Assembly (NCBI RefSeq): GCF_038957035.1
Contig: NZ_CP152412.1
Coordinates: forward strand, 124,001 to 188,000
DNA from: Bradyrhizobium sp. B097
Lineage (GTDB): Bacteria > Pseudomonadota > Alphaproteobacteria > Rhizobiales > Xanthobacteraceae
Reading direction: 5' to 3'
Length of the DNA: 64,000 nucleotides
Within the stretch, counting starts at the first letter, position 1; every line of letters starts with the position of its first letter. Positions 54,036 through 63,063 of this stretch are shown here, in pieces. The notes beneath the pieces were generated by a model. That model did no database searches. It saw only the letters and a list, made by a program, of their open reading frames with translations, and was not told where the DNA came from. The translations under genes were made by a program, and so were the position numbers.

Positions 54036-55583
54036 TCATTTCTTCTTGCCCGGGAAACCGCCGAGGCCCGGCAGCATCGGCTTGCCGGAAAGGCCGGTCA
54101 GGCCCGGCACATTCGGCAGGCCGCCGCGCAGCCCGGCCGGCAAATCCTTCGGCAGACTGGGCAGACCGCCGCCGGCGCCGCCCTGCATCTTCTCGGCGAG
54201 CGCCTTCATCTCCTCGGCCGAAGGCGGCTTCATGCCGCCGCCAAAGCCCATCGCCTGCGCAATGCCGGCGAGCGGGCCGCGCTTGCCGCTTCCCATGGCC
54301 TTCATCATGTCGGCCATGTTCCGGTGCATCTTCAGCAGCTTGTTGACCTGCTCGACGCTCTGGCCGGCGCCGGCCGCGATGCGCTTCTTGCGGCTCGCCT
54401 TCAGGATGTCCGGATTCTTGCGCTCCTGCCGCGTCATCGAATCGATCACCGCGACCTGGCGCTTGATGATCTTGTCGTCGATGCCGGCCGCCGCGATCTG
54501 GTTCTTCATCTTGGCGATGCCGGGCATCATGCCCATCAGGCCGCCGATGCCGCCCATGTTCGCCATCTGCTGCAGCTGTTCGCGCATGTCGTTGAGGTCG
54601 AACTGACCCTTGCGCATCCGCTCGGCGGTGCGCGCGGCCTTCTCGGCGTCGATGTTGGCGGCAGCCTTCTCGACCAGCGAGACGACGTCGCCCATGCCGA
54701 GGATGCGGCCGGCGATGCGGTTCGGATGGAAGTCTTCCAGCGCGTCGGTCTTTTCGCCGGTACCGAGCAGCTTGATCGGCTTGCCGGTGACTGCGCGCAT
54801 CGACAGCGCGGCGCCGCCGCGGCCGTCGCCGTCGACGCGCGTCAGCACGATGCCGGTGAGGCCGACGCGTTCATCGAACGCGCGTGCCAGGTTGACCGCG
54901 TCCTGGCCGGTGAGAGAGTCCGCGACCAGCAGCACTTCATGGGGGTTGGCGGCGGCCTTGATCTCGGCCGCCTCCTTCATCATGTCTTCGTCGAGCGTGG
55001 TGCGGCCGGCGGTGTCGAGCAGCACCACGTCGTAGCCGCCGAGCTTGCCGGCCTCTAACGCGCGCTTTGCGATCTGCGGCGGCATCTGGCCGGCGACGAT
55101 CGGCAGCGTCGGAATGTCGAGGTCGCGGCCGAGCACCGCGAGCTGCTCCATCGCCGCCGGGCGGTAGACGTCGAGCGAGGCCATCAGCACCTTGCGCTTG
55201 TCGCGCTGGACCATGCGGCGCGCGAGCTTTGCGGTGGTGGTGGTCTTGCCGGAGCCTTGCAGGCCGACCATCATGATCGGCACCGGCGGCACGGAGTTGA
55301 TGTCGATGGTCTGGCCGTCGGAACCGAGCGTGGCGACCAGCTCGTCATGGACGATCTTCACGACCATCTGGCCCGGCGTCACCGACTTGACGACGGTGGC
55401 GCCGATCGCCTGCTCGCGGACCCGGTCGATGAAGCTGCGGACGACCTCGAGCGCGACGTCGGCCTCGAGCAGCGCGCGGCGCACCTCGCGCATCGCGGCA
55501 TCGACGTCCTTTTCGGTCAGCGCACCGCGCCCCGTCAGACGATCGAGAATGCCACCAAGCCGTTCCGACAGATTGTCGAACAA
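54036..55583 (-). CDS. ffh: Signal recognition particle protein Ffh
   Basis: 515 residues. SRP54 GTPase that binds signal sequences of nascent membrane proteins with 4.5S RNA. N domain (LSERLGGILDRLTGRGALTEKDVDAAMREVRRALLEADV), G domain with GLQGSGKTTTTAKLA, DTAGRT and TRVDGDGRGGAAL, and a methionine-rich M domain (MGGIGGLMGMMPGIAKMKNQ, KMHRNMADMMKAMGSGKRG) with a Gly/Leu/Pro-rich tail. First gene of the leftward ffh-rpsP-rimM group; the 4.5S RNA and ftsY are not in the window. Confidence 0.98.
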   Translation of the reverse strand: MFDNLSERLGGILDRLTGRGALTEKDVDAAMREVRRALLEADVALEVVRSFIDRVREQAIGATVVKSVTPGQMVVKIVHDELVATLGSDGQTIDINSVPPVPIMMVGLQGSGKTTTTAKLARRMVQRDKRKVLMASLDVYRPAAMEQLAVLGRDLDIPTLPIVAGQMPPQIAKRALEAGKLGGYDVVLLDTAGRTTLDEDMMKEAAEIKAAANPHEVLLVADSLTGQDAVNLARAFDERVGLTGIVLTRVDGDGRGGAALSMRAVTGKPIKLLGTGEKTDALEDFHPNRIAGRILGMGDVVSLVEKAAANIDAEKAARTAERMRKGQFDLNDMREQLQQMANMGGIGGLMGMMPGIAKMKNQIAAAGIDDKIIKRQVAVIDSMTRQERKNPDILKASRKKRIAAGAGQSVEQVNKLLKMHRNMADMMKAMGSGKRGPLAGIAQAMGFGGGMKPPSAEEMKALAEKMQGGAGGGLPSLPKDLPAGLRGGLPNVPGLTGLSGKPMLPGLGGFPGKKK

Positions 55584-55630
55584 TGCCGTTGTCCTTCGTT
55601 GCGCCCGTGAGCGCGCTTCACTCGCTTCTC

Positions 55631-55729
55631 GTCATACCCGCCAAAGGGGGGTATCCAGTCCGTCGCGGCCTCCCGGTTCAATCCGGGCTGCCTCTGGCAT
55701 ACCGGATCCCCTGCTTCGCAGGTGATGAC
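55631..55729. repeat. GTCATACCCGC-type palindromic element
   Basis: Ends GTCATACCCG...GGTATCCAG at the left and CTCTGGCATACCGGAT...GATGAC at the right: an imperfect inverted repeat with a GGTTCAATCC stretch in the middle. It is upstream of ffh in the 456-base gap 55584-56040. The rest of that gap has no supported gene; the ffh promoter must lie here. Confidence 0.75.
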
Positions 55730-56040
55730 CAGATAGCCAGATAGATTGCCTCGGCACCGTGCCAAGACGATGGTCCAAACACTTTCGCGCCCGAGGGCGC
55801 ATCGCGCTGTCGGGCGTTGGCCTCTGGCCTCCAGGACCAGTCGGCGGGTCGAAAAGACGGATCTTTCCGAGAAAGTCGCGGCGTTAAACGCTGCCGGGGC
55901 GGCAAAGTCAAGGAAAGTTTCGCTGCAATTTGCTCGGCTCAGACCCTAAGGCATTGAAATTGCGTCAATTTGCTGTGTTGGTTCGGAATTCGGCATCGTC
56001 ACCCATATAAGCGGAGCCTGCCTCCTGTTTGGGAACCCGC

Positions 56041-57108
56041 GTGCCCATCGTCACCCGCCGCCGCCTTCTCGCAACCTTGACCGGAGCCGCTGCCGCGCTC
56101 GGCGTGCCCTCGATCTGGATGTCCCTGATGAAAACCTATGACGGCCCCGTCTCCGATCACTTCGACGGCCTGCACTTCATCGATCCGGACGGCGCGCCGC
56201 CGAAATCGCTCGGCGAGTTGCTGCGCTGGCAGTTCGGGGGCAGGCGGCAGCGCGCGGTCTGGCCGGAATGGGCGCCGAGCCCCTATGCAGATACGCCGCC
56301 GCCCCGGGTCGACGGCGACAAGGTGCGGCTCTGCTTTATCGGTCATGCCAGCTGGCTGATCCAGGCCGGCGGCCTCAACATCCTGGTTGATCCGGTGTGG
56401 TCGATGCGGGCCTCGCCGTTCGGCTTCGCAGGGCCGAGGCGGCACAACGATCCCGGCATCGCTTTCGAGAAGCTGCCCAAGGTCGACGTCGTGCTGGTGT
56501 CGCACGGCCATTACGATCATCTCGATGTCGCGACGCTGTCGAAGCTGACGGCGGCATTTGCGCCGCGCGTGATCACGCCGCTCGGCAACGACGTCACGAT
56601 GCGCGCCTCCGATGCCGCGATCAAAGCCGAGGCGTTCGACTGGCATCAGCGCGTCGAACTTGGAGGCGGCGTTGCCGTGACGCTGGTGCCGACGCGGCAC
56701 TGGTCGGCGCGCGGCCTGTTCGATCGCAACAAGGCGCTGTGGGCGAGCTTCGTGCTGGAGACGCCGGCCGGCAAGCTCTACATCGTCTGCGATTCCGGCT
56801 ATGGCGACGGACGGCATTTCCGCCGCGTAGCCGAGGCGCATGGCCCGTTGCGGCTCGCGATCCTGCCGATCGGCGCCTACGAGCCGCGCTGGTTCATGCA
56901 AGACCAGCATATGAACCCGGAGGATGCGGTGAAGGCGCTGGCCGATTGCGGCGCCACCCAGGCGCTGGCGCATCACCACGGCACATTCCAGTTGACCGAC
57001 GAAGCGATCGACGCACCGGCGATCGCGCTCGGTGAAGCGCTCGACGTGGCCAAGGTGCCGCGCGAGAAATTTGTGACGTTGAAGCCGGGGCAGGTGTTCG
57101 AAATCTAG
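56041..57108 (+). CDS. Tat-exported metallo-beta-lactamase-fold hydrolase
   Basis: 355 residues from the GTG at 56041. Twin-arginine signal VTRRRLLATLTGAAAALGVPS. The MBL domain begins at LCFIGHASWLIQAGGLNILVDP, with the metal motif VSHGHYDHLD, later VPTRHWSARG, CDSGYGDG and HHHGTFQLTDEA. The arrangement is that of the NAPE-PLD-like/UlaG-like lipid or small-molecule hydrolases. Substrate unknown. A TTG four codons upstream is possible. A single gene followed by a palindromic element. Confidence 0.87.
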   Translation: MPIVTRRRLLATLTGAAAALGVPSIWMSLMKTYDGPVSDHFDGLHFIDPDGAPPKSLGELLRWQFGGRRQRAVWPEWAPSPYADTPPPRVDGDKVRLCFIGHASWLIQAGGLNILVDPVWSMRASPFGFAGPRRHNDPGIAFEKLPKVDVVLVSHGHYDHLDVATLSKLTAAFAPRVITPLGNDVTMRASDAAIKAEAFDWHQRVELGGGVAVTLVPTRHWSARGLFDRNKALWASFVLETPAGKLYIVCDSGYGDGRHFRRVAEAHGPLRLAILPIGAYEPRWFMQDQHMNPEDAVKALADCGATQALAHHHGTFQLTDEAIDAPAIALGEALDVAKVPREKFVTLKPGQVFEI

Positions 57109-57231
57109 CGTCGTCCCGGCGAAGGCCGGGACCCATTACCCCAAATATCGATTGTTGCGCGACGCTGGGGTCACGATTCCGTTCACAACCAAACTCGGTG
57201 GTAATGGGTCCCGGCCTTCGCCGGGACGACG
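57109..57231. repeat. GGGTCCC-type palindromic element, copy 5
   Basis: CGTCGTCCCGGCGAAGGCCGGGACCCATTACC and GGTAATGGGTCCCGGCCTTCGCCGGGACGACGG, arms perfectly complementary over about 32 bases, interior with TCGATTGTT and CGCTGGGGTC. It begins at the last base of the MBL gene and ends 4 bases before the stop of the convergent SIMPL gene. Confidence 0.9.
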
Positions 57232-57235
57232 GAGG

Positions 57236-57985
57236 CTACTTCTCCTTGATCGCCCAGGAGACGCTGACATTGACGGTCAGCGTTTCCTCGCCTTGCGCCA
57301 CTGGCGTCGGGGCGGCGAAGCCTGCCGTGGCCATCTTGGCACGGAACATCGGGACCGGCGCCGAGCCGACCTCCGAGATATTCAACGGCGCGCCGAGCGT
57401 GACGCCGGCGGCCTTGGCGTAGATTTCCGCTTTGCGGCGGGCGTCGGCGATCGCCCGCTCGCGTGCGTCATCGAGCAGCTTCGAGGCCTGCGACACCGAG
57501 AAATTGAGCCCGCCGATATCATTGGCGCCGGCGCCCACCAGCACATCGATGACACCAGCGACCTTGCTCACATCGTGCAGCTTGATCGTGACGCGATTGC
57601 TCGCGTGATAGCCGACGATGCTGGGCGGGGCGTTCGGCGACGACGGCGGACGGTTGGCGAATTGCGGCTGCAGCGACAGCCGCGAGGTCTGATAGTCCTT
57701 TTCCGCGAGGCCGGCGCCCTTCAGCGCGGCCAGCACCTTGCCCATCGTCACATTGTTGGCGTCGGTGGCCTCGCGTGCGGTCTTGCCATCGGTGGTGACG
57801 CCCGCGTCGAGCTGCGCCTCGTCGGGCGCCGCCGAGACGGTCGCCTCGCCGGTGACCGAGATCGCCGGTGGAAAGTCGCTGTCGGCGAGTGCAGGCGCAG
57901 CCAGCAGCGTGGTTGCGATGAGGCTGGCAGCGATGGGGAGGCCCAGTGGGAGGCCGACGGGGAGGCGATAGGTCATCTGGCTCAC
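57236..57985 (-). CDS. SIMPL (DUF541) domain periplasmic protein
   Basis: About 249 residues with a signal peptide (LIATTLLAAPALADSD) and a SIMPL domain: ISVTGEATVSAAPDEAQLDAGV at the start, IVGYHASNRVTIKLHDVSKVAGVIDVLVGAGANDIGGLNFSV, and ARERAIADARRKAEIYAKAAGVTLG. The family forms oligomeric rings in the periplasm with unclear function, often linked to stress. The GTG at 57985 overlaps the upstream stop (GTGA); the ATG at 57976 is an alternative. Paired with the GyrI-like gene. Confidence 0.9.
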   Translation of the reverse strand: MSQMTYRLPVGLPLGLPIAASLIATTLLAAPALADSDFPPAISVTGEATVSAAPDEAQLDAGVTTDGKTAREATDANNVTMGKVLAALKGAGLAEKDYQTSRLSLQPQFANRPPSSPNAPPSIVGYHASNRVTIKLHDVSKVAGVIDVLVGAGANDIGGLNFSVSQASKLLDDARERAIADARRKAEIYAKAAGVTLGAPLNISEVGSAPVPMFRAKMATAGFAAPTPVAQGEETLTVNVSVSWAIKEK

Positions 57986-58692
57986 TTCAGGGGTACGTAG
58001 ACGTTGATCACAAGCTTGTCTTCGGCGGTCTTCAGCGGATCGGTGATGTATTCCTCGATAAAGGTGTCCTTGGCTTCGAGCTTCTTGTCATCGAGGTGAT
58101 TGGTGATCGCCTCATAGGTGTTGTCCATGTTGTCGTAGGACCCGCGATGGACGAATTTCAGCGCCTTGCCGTCGGGCGAATTGCCCATGCTCATGTTCTT
58201 GCCGAGGTTCTTGACGTCCTGGTCGACCGGGATTTCGGCGATGAAGGTGAAGCCGGTGTCGTCGGTCGAGGTGTAGACGATCATCGGATTGCCCGATGCC
58301 TTGACGCCGTCCTTGTCGAGCAGCGCGGTGAGCTGCTTGAACGCCTCGATCAGCGCGTCGAAGGCCGAATCCCAATTGGCCGTGCCCTTCAGCATCACGA
58401 CCTTCTTCGGTTCCAGCGTGAACGGCTCGCCGAACGGGTCGGCAGTCTGCACCGGGGCGGCCGGCGGCGGCGCCGGGGTCTGCGACGCGGCCGGGCTGTC
58501 GGCCGGCGACTTGGTCTCGGCCGGCGGGGGCACCGGCGTTGCCGATGGCGCAGGCGCAGGCGTTGGGCTCGGGCTTGCCGCCGGAGCGGGCGAGGCTGAC
58601 GGCGACTGGGCAGGCGCCGGGCTTGCCAGGGTGATCGCGGCCAAAGGGAGCAGCGCGACCAGGGCGGCGCGGAGCGTCTTGATGCGGTTCAT
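57982..58692 (-). CDS. Exported protein with Pro/Ala-rich linker and GyrI-like domain
   Basis: 236 residues from the ATG at 58692. Signal peptide ending PAPAQ, then about 60 residues of Pro/Ala/Ser (PAASPSPTPAPAPSATPVPP). A C-terminal domain of about 150 residues has KKVVMLKGTANWDSAFDALIEAF, KFVHRGSYDNMDNTYEAITNHLDD and FIEEYITDPLKTAEDKLVINVYVPLK, which is the GyrI-like/effector-binding pattern. An exported GyrI-like domain is uncommon and may bind a small ligand in the periplasm. Overlaps the SIMPL gene by 4 bases. Confidence 0.83.
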   Translation of the reverse strand: MNRIKTLRAALVALLPLAAITLASPAPAQSPSASPAPAASPSPTPAPAPSATPVPPPAETKSPADSPAASQTPAPPPAAPVQTADPFGEPFTLEPKKVVMLKGTANWDSAFDALIEAFKQLTALLDKDGVKASGNPMIVYTSTDDTGFTFIAEIPVDQDVKNLGKNMSMGNSPDGKALKFVHRGSYDNMDNTYEAITNHLDDKKLEAKDTFIEEYITDPLKTAEDKLVINVYVPLK

Positions 58693-58876
58693 TTTGTTAT
58701 TCTCCATCCCCTTCCCCAGACGGCGGCTCGATCTGTCCCGGCGCGCGGTCCCTGAGGTGCGATATTCCTAACACGCGAGTTCTGCATTCGTCCCATGACA
58801 GATGTGTCATAGCTGCCTGCAGACTGGCCAACGGCCCACCACTCGCCATATAACCGGGCGGAATTTAGGAAAATCG

Positions 58877-59764
58877 ATGAGCGCGCTCGCCAATCACGCA
58901 TTCGCCAAGATGAACGGCATCGGCAACGAGATCGTCGTCGTCGACCTGCGCGATTCAGAGGCGCAAGGTCGGGCGCAGGTGTCGGCGGCGGAGGCGCGCG
59001 CCATGGCGTCGCCGGCCGGCGGCGTGCCCTATGACCAGCTGATGGTGCTGCAGCCGCCGCGGCTCGATGGCACCGAAGCGTTCATCTCGATTTACAACAA
59101 TGACGGCTCGGAGGCCGGGGCTTGCGGCAACGGCATGCGCTGCGTGGTGCGGCGGATCTTCGAGAAGACCGGCCAGACATCGGCGACGTTCCAGACCCGC
59201 GCCGGCCTGCTCAATTGCTGGCAGGGGCCGGCGCCCGATCTCTACACCGTAGACATGGGTGCGCCGAAGTTCGGCTGGCAGGACATTCCGCTGGCTGAGG
59301 AATTTCGCGACACCCGCTACATCGAGCTGCAGGTCGGGCCGATCGACAACCCGGTGCTGCATTCGCCGTCGGTGGTCTCGATGGGCAATCCGCACGCGAT
59401 CTTCTGGGTCGATGACGTCAATGCCTACGACCTCGAACGTTTCGGGCCGCTGCTGGAAAACCATCCGATCTTCCCGGAACGCGCCAACATCACGCTGGCT
59501 CATATCGTCGATCGCGACCACATCACGATCCGCACCTGGGAGCGCGGCGCCGGCCTCACCAGGGCGTGCGGGTCGGCGGCCTGCGCGACGGCGGTTGCGG
59601 CGGCGCGGCTGAAGCGCACCAATCGCGTCGTCGAGATTACCCTGCCCGGCGGCAAGCTCGGCATTGAGTGGCGCGAGCGCGACGATCACGTGCTGATGAC
59701 CGGCACCGCCGATTTCGAGTATGAGGGCCGCTTCGATCCGGCGCTGTTCGCCAGCGTCGTCTGA
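58877..59764 (+). CDS. dapF: Diaminopimelate epimerase
   Basis: 295 residues. Converts LL- to meso-diaminopimelate for lysine and peptidoglycan. Two catalytic cysteines lie in [12 protein letters not shown] and [13 protein letters not shown]. The start [19 protein letters not shown] and [13 protein letters not shown] are typical. The ATG at 58877 is chosen; 25 further residues of open frame upstream are not family-like. mtaB follows 18 bases later, a common rhizobial arrangement. Confidence 0.97.
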   Translation: MSALANHAFAKMNGIGNEIVVVDLRDSEAQGRAQVSAAEARAMASPAGGVPYDQLMVLQPPRLDGTEAFISIYNNDGSEAGACGNGMRCVVRRIFEKTGQTSATFQTRAGLLNCWQGPAPDLYTVDMGAPKFGWQDIPLAEEFRDTRYIELQVGPIDNPVLHSPSVVSMGNPHAIFWVDDVNAYDLERFGPLLENHPIFPERANITLAHIVDRDHITIRTWERGAGLTRACGSAACATAVAAARLKRTNRVVEITLPGGKLGIEWRERDDHVLMTGTADFEYEGRFDPALFASVV

Positions 59765-59782
59765 TCGGGCGTGGGATCGATC

Positions 59783-61060
59783 ATGAGCGTCGACGTCGTC
59801 ACCTTTGGCTGCCGCCTCAACGCGTTCGAATCCGAAGTGATTCGTCGCGAGGCGGAGCAGGCGGGGCTCACCGACACCATCGTCATCAACAGCTGCGCCG
59901 TCACCAACGAGGCGGTGGCGCAGGCCCGGCAGTCGATCCGCAAACTGAAACGCGAACGCCCCGCGGCGCGCATCGTCGTCACCGGCTGCGCAGCGCAGAC
60001 CCAAGCCGAGATGTTTGCCGAGATGGCCGAGGTTGATCGCGTCGTCGGCAATGGTGAGAAGATGCGCGGCGATGCCTGGCGGGCAACGCGCGCAGCTTTC
60101 GACATCGGCGCAAGCGAGAAGGTTGCGGTCGCCGACATCATGGCGGTGACGGAGATGGCGCCGCATCTGCTCGACGGCTTCGAGCGCGGCCTGCCGCGGG
60201 TGTTCGTGCAGGTGCAGAACGGCTGCGATCATCGCTGCACCTTCTGCATCATCCCCTACGGTCGCGGCAATTCGCGCTCGGTGCCGATGGGCGCGGTGGT
60301 CGATCAGGTCCGTACGCTGGTCGAGCGCGGCCACGCCGAGATCGTGCTGACCGGCGTCGATCTCACGAGCTATGGCGCCGACCTGCCGGGCGCGCCGAAG
60401 CTCGGCCAGTTGACCCGGCAGATCCTGCGCCACGTGCCCGAGCTGAAGCGGCTGCGCATCTCCTCGATCGATTCGATCGAGGCCGATCGCGACCTGCTCG
60501 ATGTCATCGCCGACGACGCACGGCTGATGCCGCATCTGCATTTGTCGTTGCAGTCCGGCGACGACATGATCCTGAAGCGGATGAAGCGCCGGCATTCACG
60601 CCGGGACGCGATCGATTTCTGCACGCTGGTGCGCCGGCTGCGGCCGGACATCGCGCTCGGCGCCGACATCATCGCGGGCTTCCCGACCGAGTCCGAGGAG
60701 ATGTTCACGCGCTCGCTCGATCTGGTCGCGGAATGCGATCTCACCTTCCTGCATGTGTTTCCCTATTCGAAGCGTCCGGGCACGCCGGCCGCACGGATGC
60801 CGCAGGTCGAGGGCGGGACGATCAGGGAGCGCGCCAAGCGACTGCGCGCAGCCGGTGAAGCCGCGCTGGAGCGGCGGCTTGCTGCGGAAGTCGGCGCGAC
60901 GCGTGAGGTGCTGATCGAGAGCGACAGGCAGGGCCGCACCGAACATTTCCTGCCGATTGCGGTCGATGGGGACGTGCCGGGCATAGTGCGGCAGCTCGTT
61001 GTGACGGGCCATGACGGAGCGCGGCTCGTCGGGACGCGCGGCGTCAAAACAATGATCTAG
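59783..61060 (+). CDS. mtaB: tRNA t6A37 methylthiotransferase MtaB
   Basis: 425 residues. Radical-SAM methylthiotransferase making ms2t6A37. N-terminal UPF0004 domain with GCRLNAFESE, NSCAVTNEA and GCAAQTQ carrying three cluster cysteines. The radical-SAM cluster is CDHRCTFCIIPYGRG. Later come SLQSGDDMILKRMKRRHSR and a C-terminal TRAM-like strand set. The ATG at 59783 is preferred over a GTG four codons upstream. ftsY, often the next gene in related genomes, is absent; an accessory block follows. A 7-bp TTCCGAT/ATCGGAA hairpin (61068-61089) lies just after the stop. Confidence 0.93.
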   Translation: MSVDVVTFGCRLNAFESEVIRREAEQAGLTDTIVINSCAVTNEAVAQARQSIRKLKRERPAARIVVTGCAAQTQAEMFAEMAEVDRVVGNGEKMRGDAWRATRAAFDIGASEKVAVADIMAVTEMAPHLLDGFERGLPRVFVQVQNGCDHRCTFCIIPYGRGNSRSVPMGAVVDQVRTLVERGHAEIVLTGVDLTSYGADLPGAPKLGQLTRQILRHVPELKRLRISSIDSIEADRDLLDVIADDARLMPHLHLSLQSGDDMILKRMKRRHSRRDAIDFCTLVRRLRPDIALGADIIAGFPTESEEMFTRSLDLVAECDLTFLHVFPYSKRPGTPAARMPQVEGGTIRERAKRLRAAGEAALERRLAAEVGATREVLIESDRQGRTEHFLPIAVDGDVPGIVRQLVVTGHDGARLVGTRGVKTMI

Positions 61061-61130
61061 CGCTCCGTTCCGATTCCGTTGGATCGGAAGTGGCTCCAGA
61101 TCCGCCTTCGAAAGCGGGCGTGAATGCACG

Positions 61131-62432
61131 TCAGCTTTGCAGCCAACAGGCGACATCGCAATTGGTGAAGCGGCCATCCAGGTCGAACTGGGGATGATCT
61201 CGACGTCGTGCGATAATGTGGTCGACAAGACGATGCGCCTCTTCCGCAATCCCGAAGATGGTGCCTGATTTGCGGGTTGAGGAAAAATCGACACCTGCGA
61301 AATAGACCCCCGGTGCTTCAGTCAACCCCTCGCTCTCCAGCGGCTGGCCGTGTGCATTGAGCACGCCGGGCACCTGCACAAAGCTGTAATCACCCTTGAG
61401 ACCAGTGCACCAGATCACCGTCGTAAGGTGGTGCGCGCTCGGGTCCAGGGACAAAATCGGCGGATCAGGCAGGCGCGGCGCAACAGTCTCGGCTGGATCG
61501 TCAATGGACGGCGGAGCATCGGGGCAGTTGCGGCCAATGTAATCGTCGATGTGCTGCCTTGTCCTGGCGGAGACCTCGTCGCCTAGCCGTAAACACTCGT
61601 GGACATCGTCCGCGAAAGTAAGCCGGCCGTTGGCGATCCCGGTGAAGCGGCCAAGCAGCACGACGCCCTGCGCGCTCAGCGATTGCAGGCTTATGGTGTG
61701 GAGCGCACCGAGCAGCGGCCGCCCCGCAATGCGACCATCGGGACCGACGAAGTCCTTGCGCGGGACGTCAAATAGACCGCTTTCCCGCTCCCAGAACCCG
61801 ATATCGTGGCCCCGATATCGTCGTGGCTTCCGTCCGGTCCGTCCAGTGGACAGGAAGACGGTCCGCCCCGCCATGACCAGGTCTTCGGCAATCTGCCCCC
61901 CGGATTGAGCGCTTCCAACCACCAGGACCGCCCCCGCAGGGAGCGTCTGTGGATTGCGGTAGACAGATGAGTCGATCTGCAGCAGGTGCGGTGGCAGCGC
62001 TCGCGCCGCCTCCGGTCGCCGTGCGCAGTTCAGGCTGCCGCTGGCGATGATCACGGCTCGGGCCGTGAGTTCGCCGGCAGACGTGATGAGGCGGTAGATG
62101 CCGGCCTTGCCGTCGCGCGTCAGCGCCGTCACTGCCGTGTTGATCGCCACCGGAAGACGGTGGACCCTCGCATACTCCTCCAGGAGATCGACGAATTCCT
62201 CGTGCGTGAAAAACCCCTCAGGGTCGGATCCCTCATAACGGCTGCCCGGCATCAAGGTGAGAGACTTCGTCGTGTTCAAATGGAAGGAGTCCCAGCGTTG
62301 CGTAAGCCAGGTCTCGCCGATCCGGCCGCGCTCCAGCACGCGGTGCGAGAGGCCGGCTTTGGCCAACACATAGCTGACACCGAGCCCTGCCCAGCCAGCT
62401 CCGATCACCGCCGCGTCAAACGGTCTGATCAT
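61131..62432 (-). CDS. Flavin-dependent monooxygenase / FAD-NAD(P) oxidoreductase
   Basis: 433 residues. FAD motif VIGAGWAGLGVSYVLAKAG at the N-terminus, RIGETWLTQRWDSFHLNT, and a second nucleotide-binding motif VVGSAQSGGQIAEDLVMAGR near residue 180 followed by PRRYRGHDIGFW. This Ala-Gln variant and the RYRG segment recall the MSMEG_0569-type flavoprotein group rather than classical FMOs. A C-terminal WCTGLKGDYSFV and VYFAGVDFSSTRKSGTIFG complete the fold. Substrate unknown. Last gene of a tight leftward unit with three very small genes. Confidence 0.87.
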   Translation of the reverse strand: MIRPFDAAVIGAGWAGLGVSYVLAKAGLSHRVLERGRIGETWLTQRWDSFHLNTTKSLTLMPGSRYEGSDPEGFFTHEEFVDLLEEYARVHRLPVAINTAVTALTRDGKAGIYRLITSAGELTARAVIIASGSLNCARRPEAARALPPHLLQIDSSVYRNPQTLPAGAVLVVGSAQSGGQIAEDLVMAGRTVFLSTGRTGRKPRRYRGHDIGFWERESGLFDVPRKDFVGPDGRIAGRPLLGALHTISLQSLSAQGVVLLGRFTGIANGRLTFADDVHECLRLGDEVSARTRQHIDDYIGRNCPDAPPSIDDPAETVAPRLPDPPILSLDPSAHHLTTVIWCTGLKGDYSFVQVPGVLNAHGQPLESEGLTEAPGVYFAGVDFSSTRKSGTIFGIAEEAHRLVDHIIARRRDHPQFDLDGRFTNCDVACWLQS

Positions 62433-62457
62433 GCTGATTACTCAATGACGGCCAACC

Positions 62458-62754
62458 TCATGCGCTGCGATCGCCACCAAGGCGCCACCCGCTTGACCGT
62501 GATCTCGGTGATTGCTGCAAATGAGCGAGGCTTCGAATGACCTCCACCGTTCGGCTGCGAATGAAGGCGACCAATCCCGAAATCGTCGCGGCGTACAGAT
62601 GGAAATGAAGTCGAAAAATCGAACGTCGCGATCTTGTTGCGGCGAGTGGGGAGGTCTCCTCCGGCTGTAGCCAGTATTCCTCATACCAATCAGGCCGAAC
62701 CACAAACGCGCCCGTCCCACGCTCGAAATCTTCAAGAAAGTCTTTTGGCCTCAT
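62458..62754 (-). CDS. Small hypothetical protein, 98 residues
   Basis: AAGGAG lies 7 bases before the ATG at 62754. The N-terminus MRPKDFLEDFERGTGAFVVR followed by PDWYEEYWLQPEE resembles short proteins often found near DUF1127 genes in rhizobia. From about residue 40 the sequence turns basic with a hydrophobic stretch (LHFHLYAATISGLVAFI), which could be a membrane helix or a frame-shifted tail. It overlaps the 30-residue gene upstream by 23 bases, and the monooxygenase starts 25 bases after its stop. Function unknown. Confidence 0.6.
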   Translation of the reverse strand: MRPKDFLEDFERGTGAFVVRPDWYEEYWLQPEETSPLAATRSRRSIFRLHFHLYAATISGLVAFIRSRTVEVIRSLAHLQQSPRSRSSGWRLGGDRSA

Positions 62755-62824
62755 GACGCAACTCCTTGAGCCGATGGAGCGTCGCTTGTCGCTCACGCTT
62801 CTTGAGGTCGAGCATCTCTGTCAT
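62732..62824 (-). CDS. 30-residue helical microprotein
   Basis: Its ATG overlaps the stop of the DUF1127 gene (ATGA at 62824-62821), and its 3' end overlaps the next gene by 23 bases, the signature of translational coupling. The peptide is MTEMLDLKKRERQATLHRLK... with a charged, heptad-like Leu pattern (L5, L7, L16, L19, L22) fitting one amphipathic helix. No independent ribosome-binding site. It could be a real small protein or only a coupling leader for the 98-residue gene; its small size limits confidence. Confidence 0.45.
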   Translation of the reverse strand: MTEMLDLKKRERQATLHRLKELRHEAKRLS

Positions 62825-63063
62825 GGAGGGCAGACGGCGCTTCGTGGGTCGATTGCGCGGTTCGATGCGACGTAATCGATCTCGCCGCGTGAAATGCCGA
62901 TGTCCGTCAGCTCACTGTCACTCAGGCCGGACAAAGCGGCGCGCAGCCGTGCGCGTTTGCGGCGTTCTTGAAACGTCTCCCAATGTCCTTCCAAAAGGCT
63001 GACGACGCGCCGGGCAGAAGCGAGCGGCCTGTCCCACCCCGTTGCGATATAGATCGTGCTCAT
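62821..63063 (-). CDS. DUF1127 (YjiS-like) domain protein
   Basis: 80 residues. The C-terminal half has the DUF1127 pattern: RRKRARLRAALSGLSDSELTDIGISRGEIDYVA. Such Arg-rich small proteins in alphaproteobacteria influence RNA turnover, phosphate or stress responses; some bind RNA. The N-terminal 35 residues are variable. GGAGAT lies 7-8 bases before the ATG. First gene of the leftward unit and divergent from the BTAD regulator with 170 bases between starts. Confidence 0.88.
   Translation of the reverse strand: MSTIYIATGWDRPLASARRVVSLLEGHWETFQERRKRARLRAALSGLSDSELTDIGISRGEIDYVASNRAIDPRSAVCPP

Noticed and set aside
55660..55735. GGTTCAATCC resembling a tRNA T-loop
   Set aside because: No acceptor, D or anticodon arms can be built around it; it is the interior of a palindromic intergenic element.
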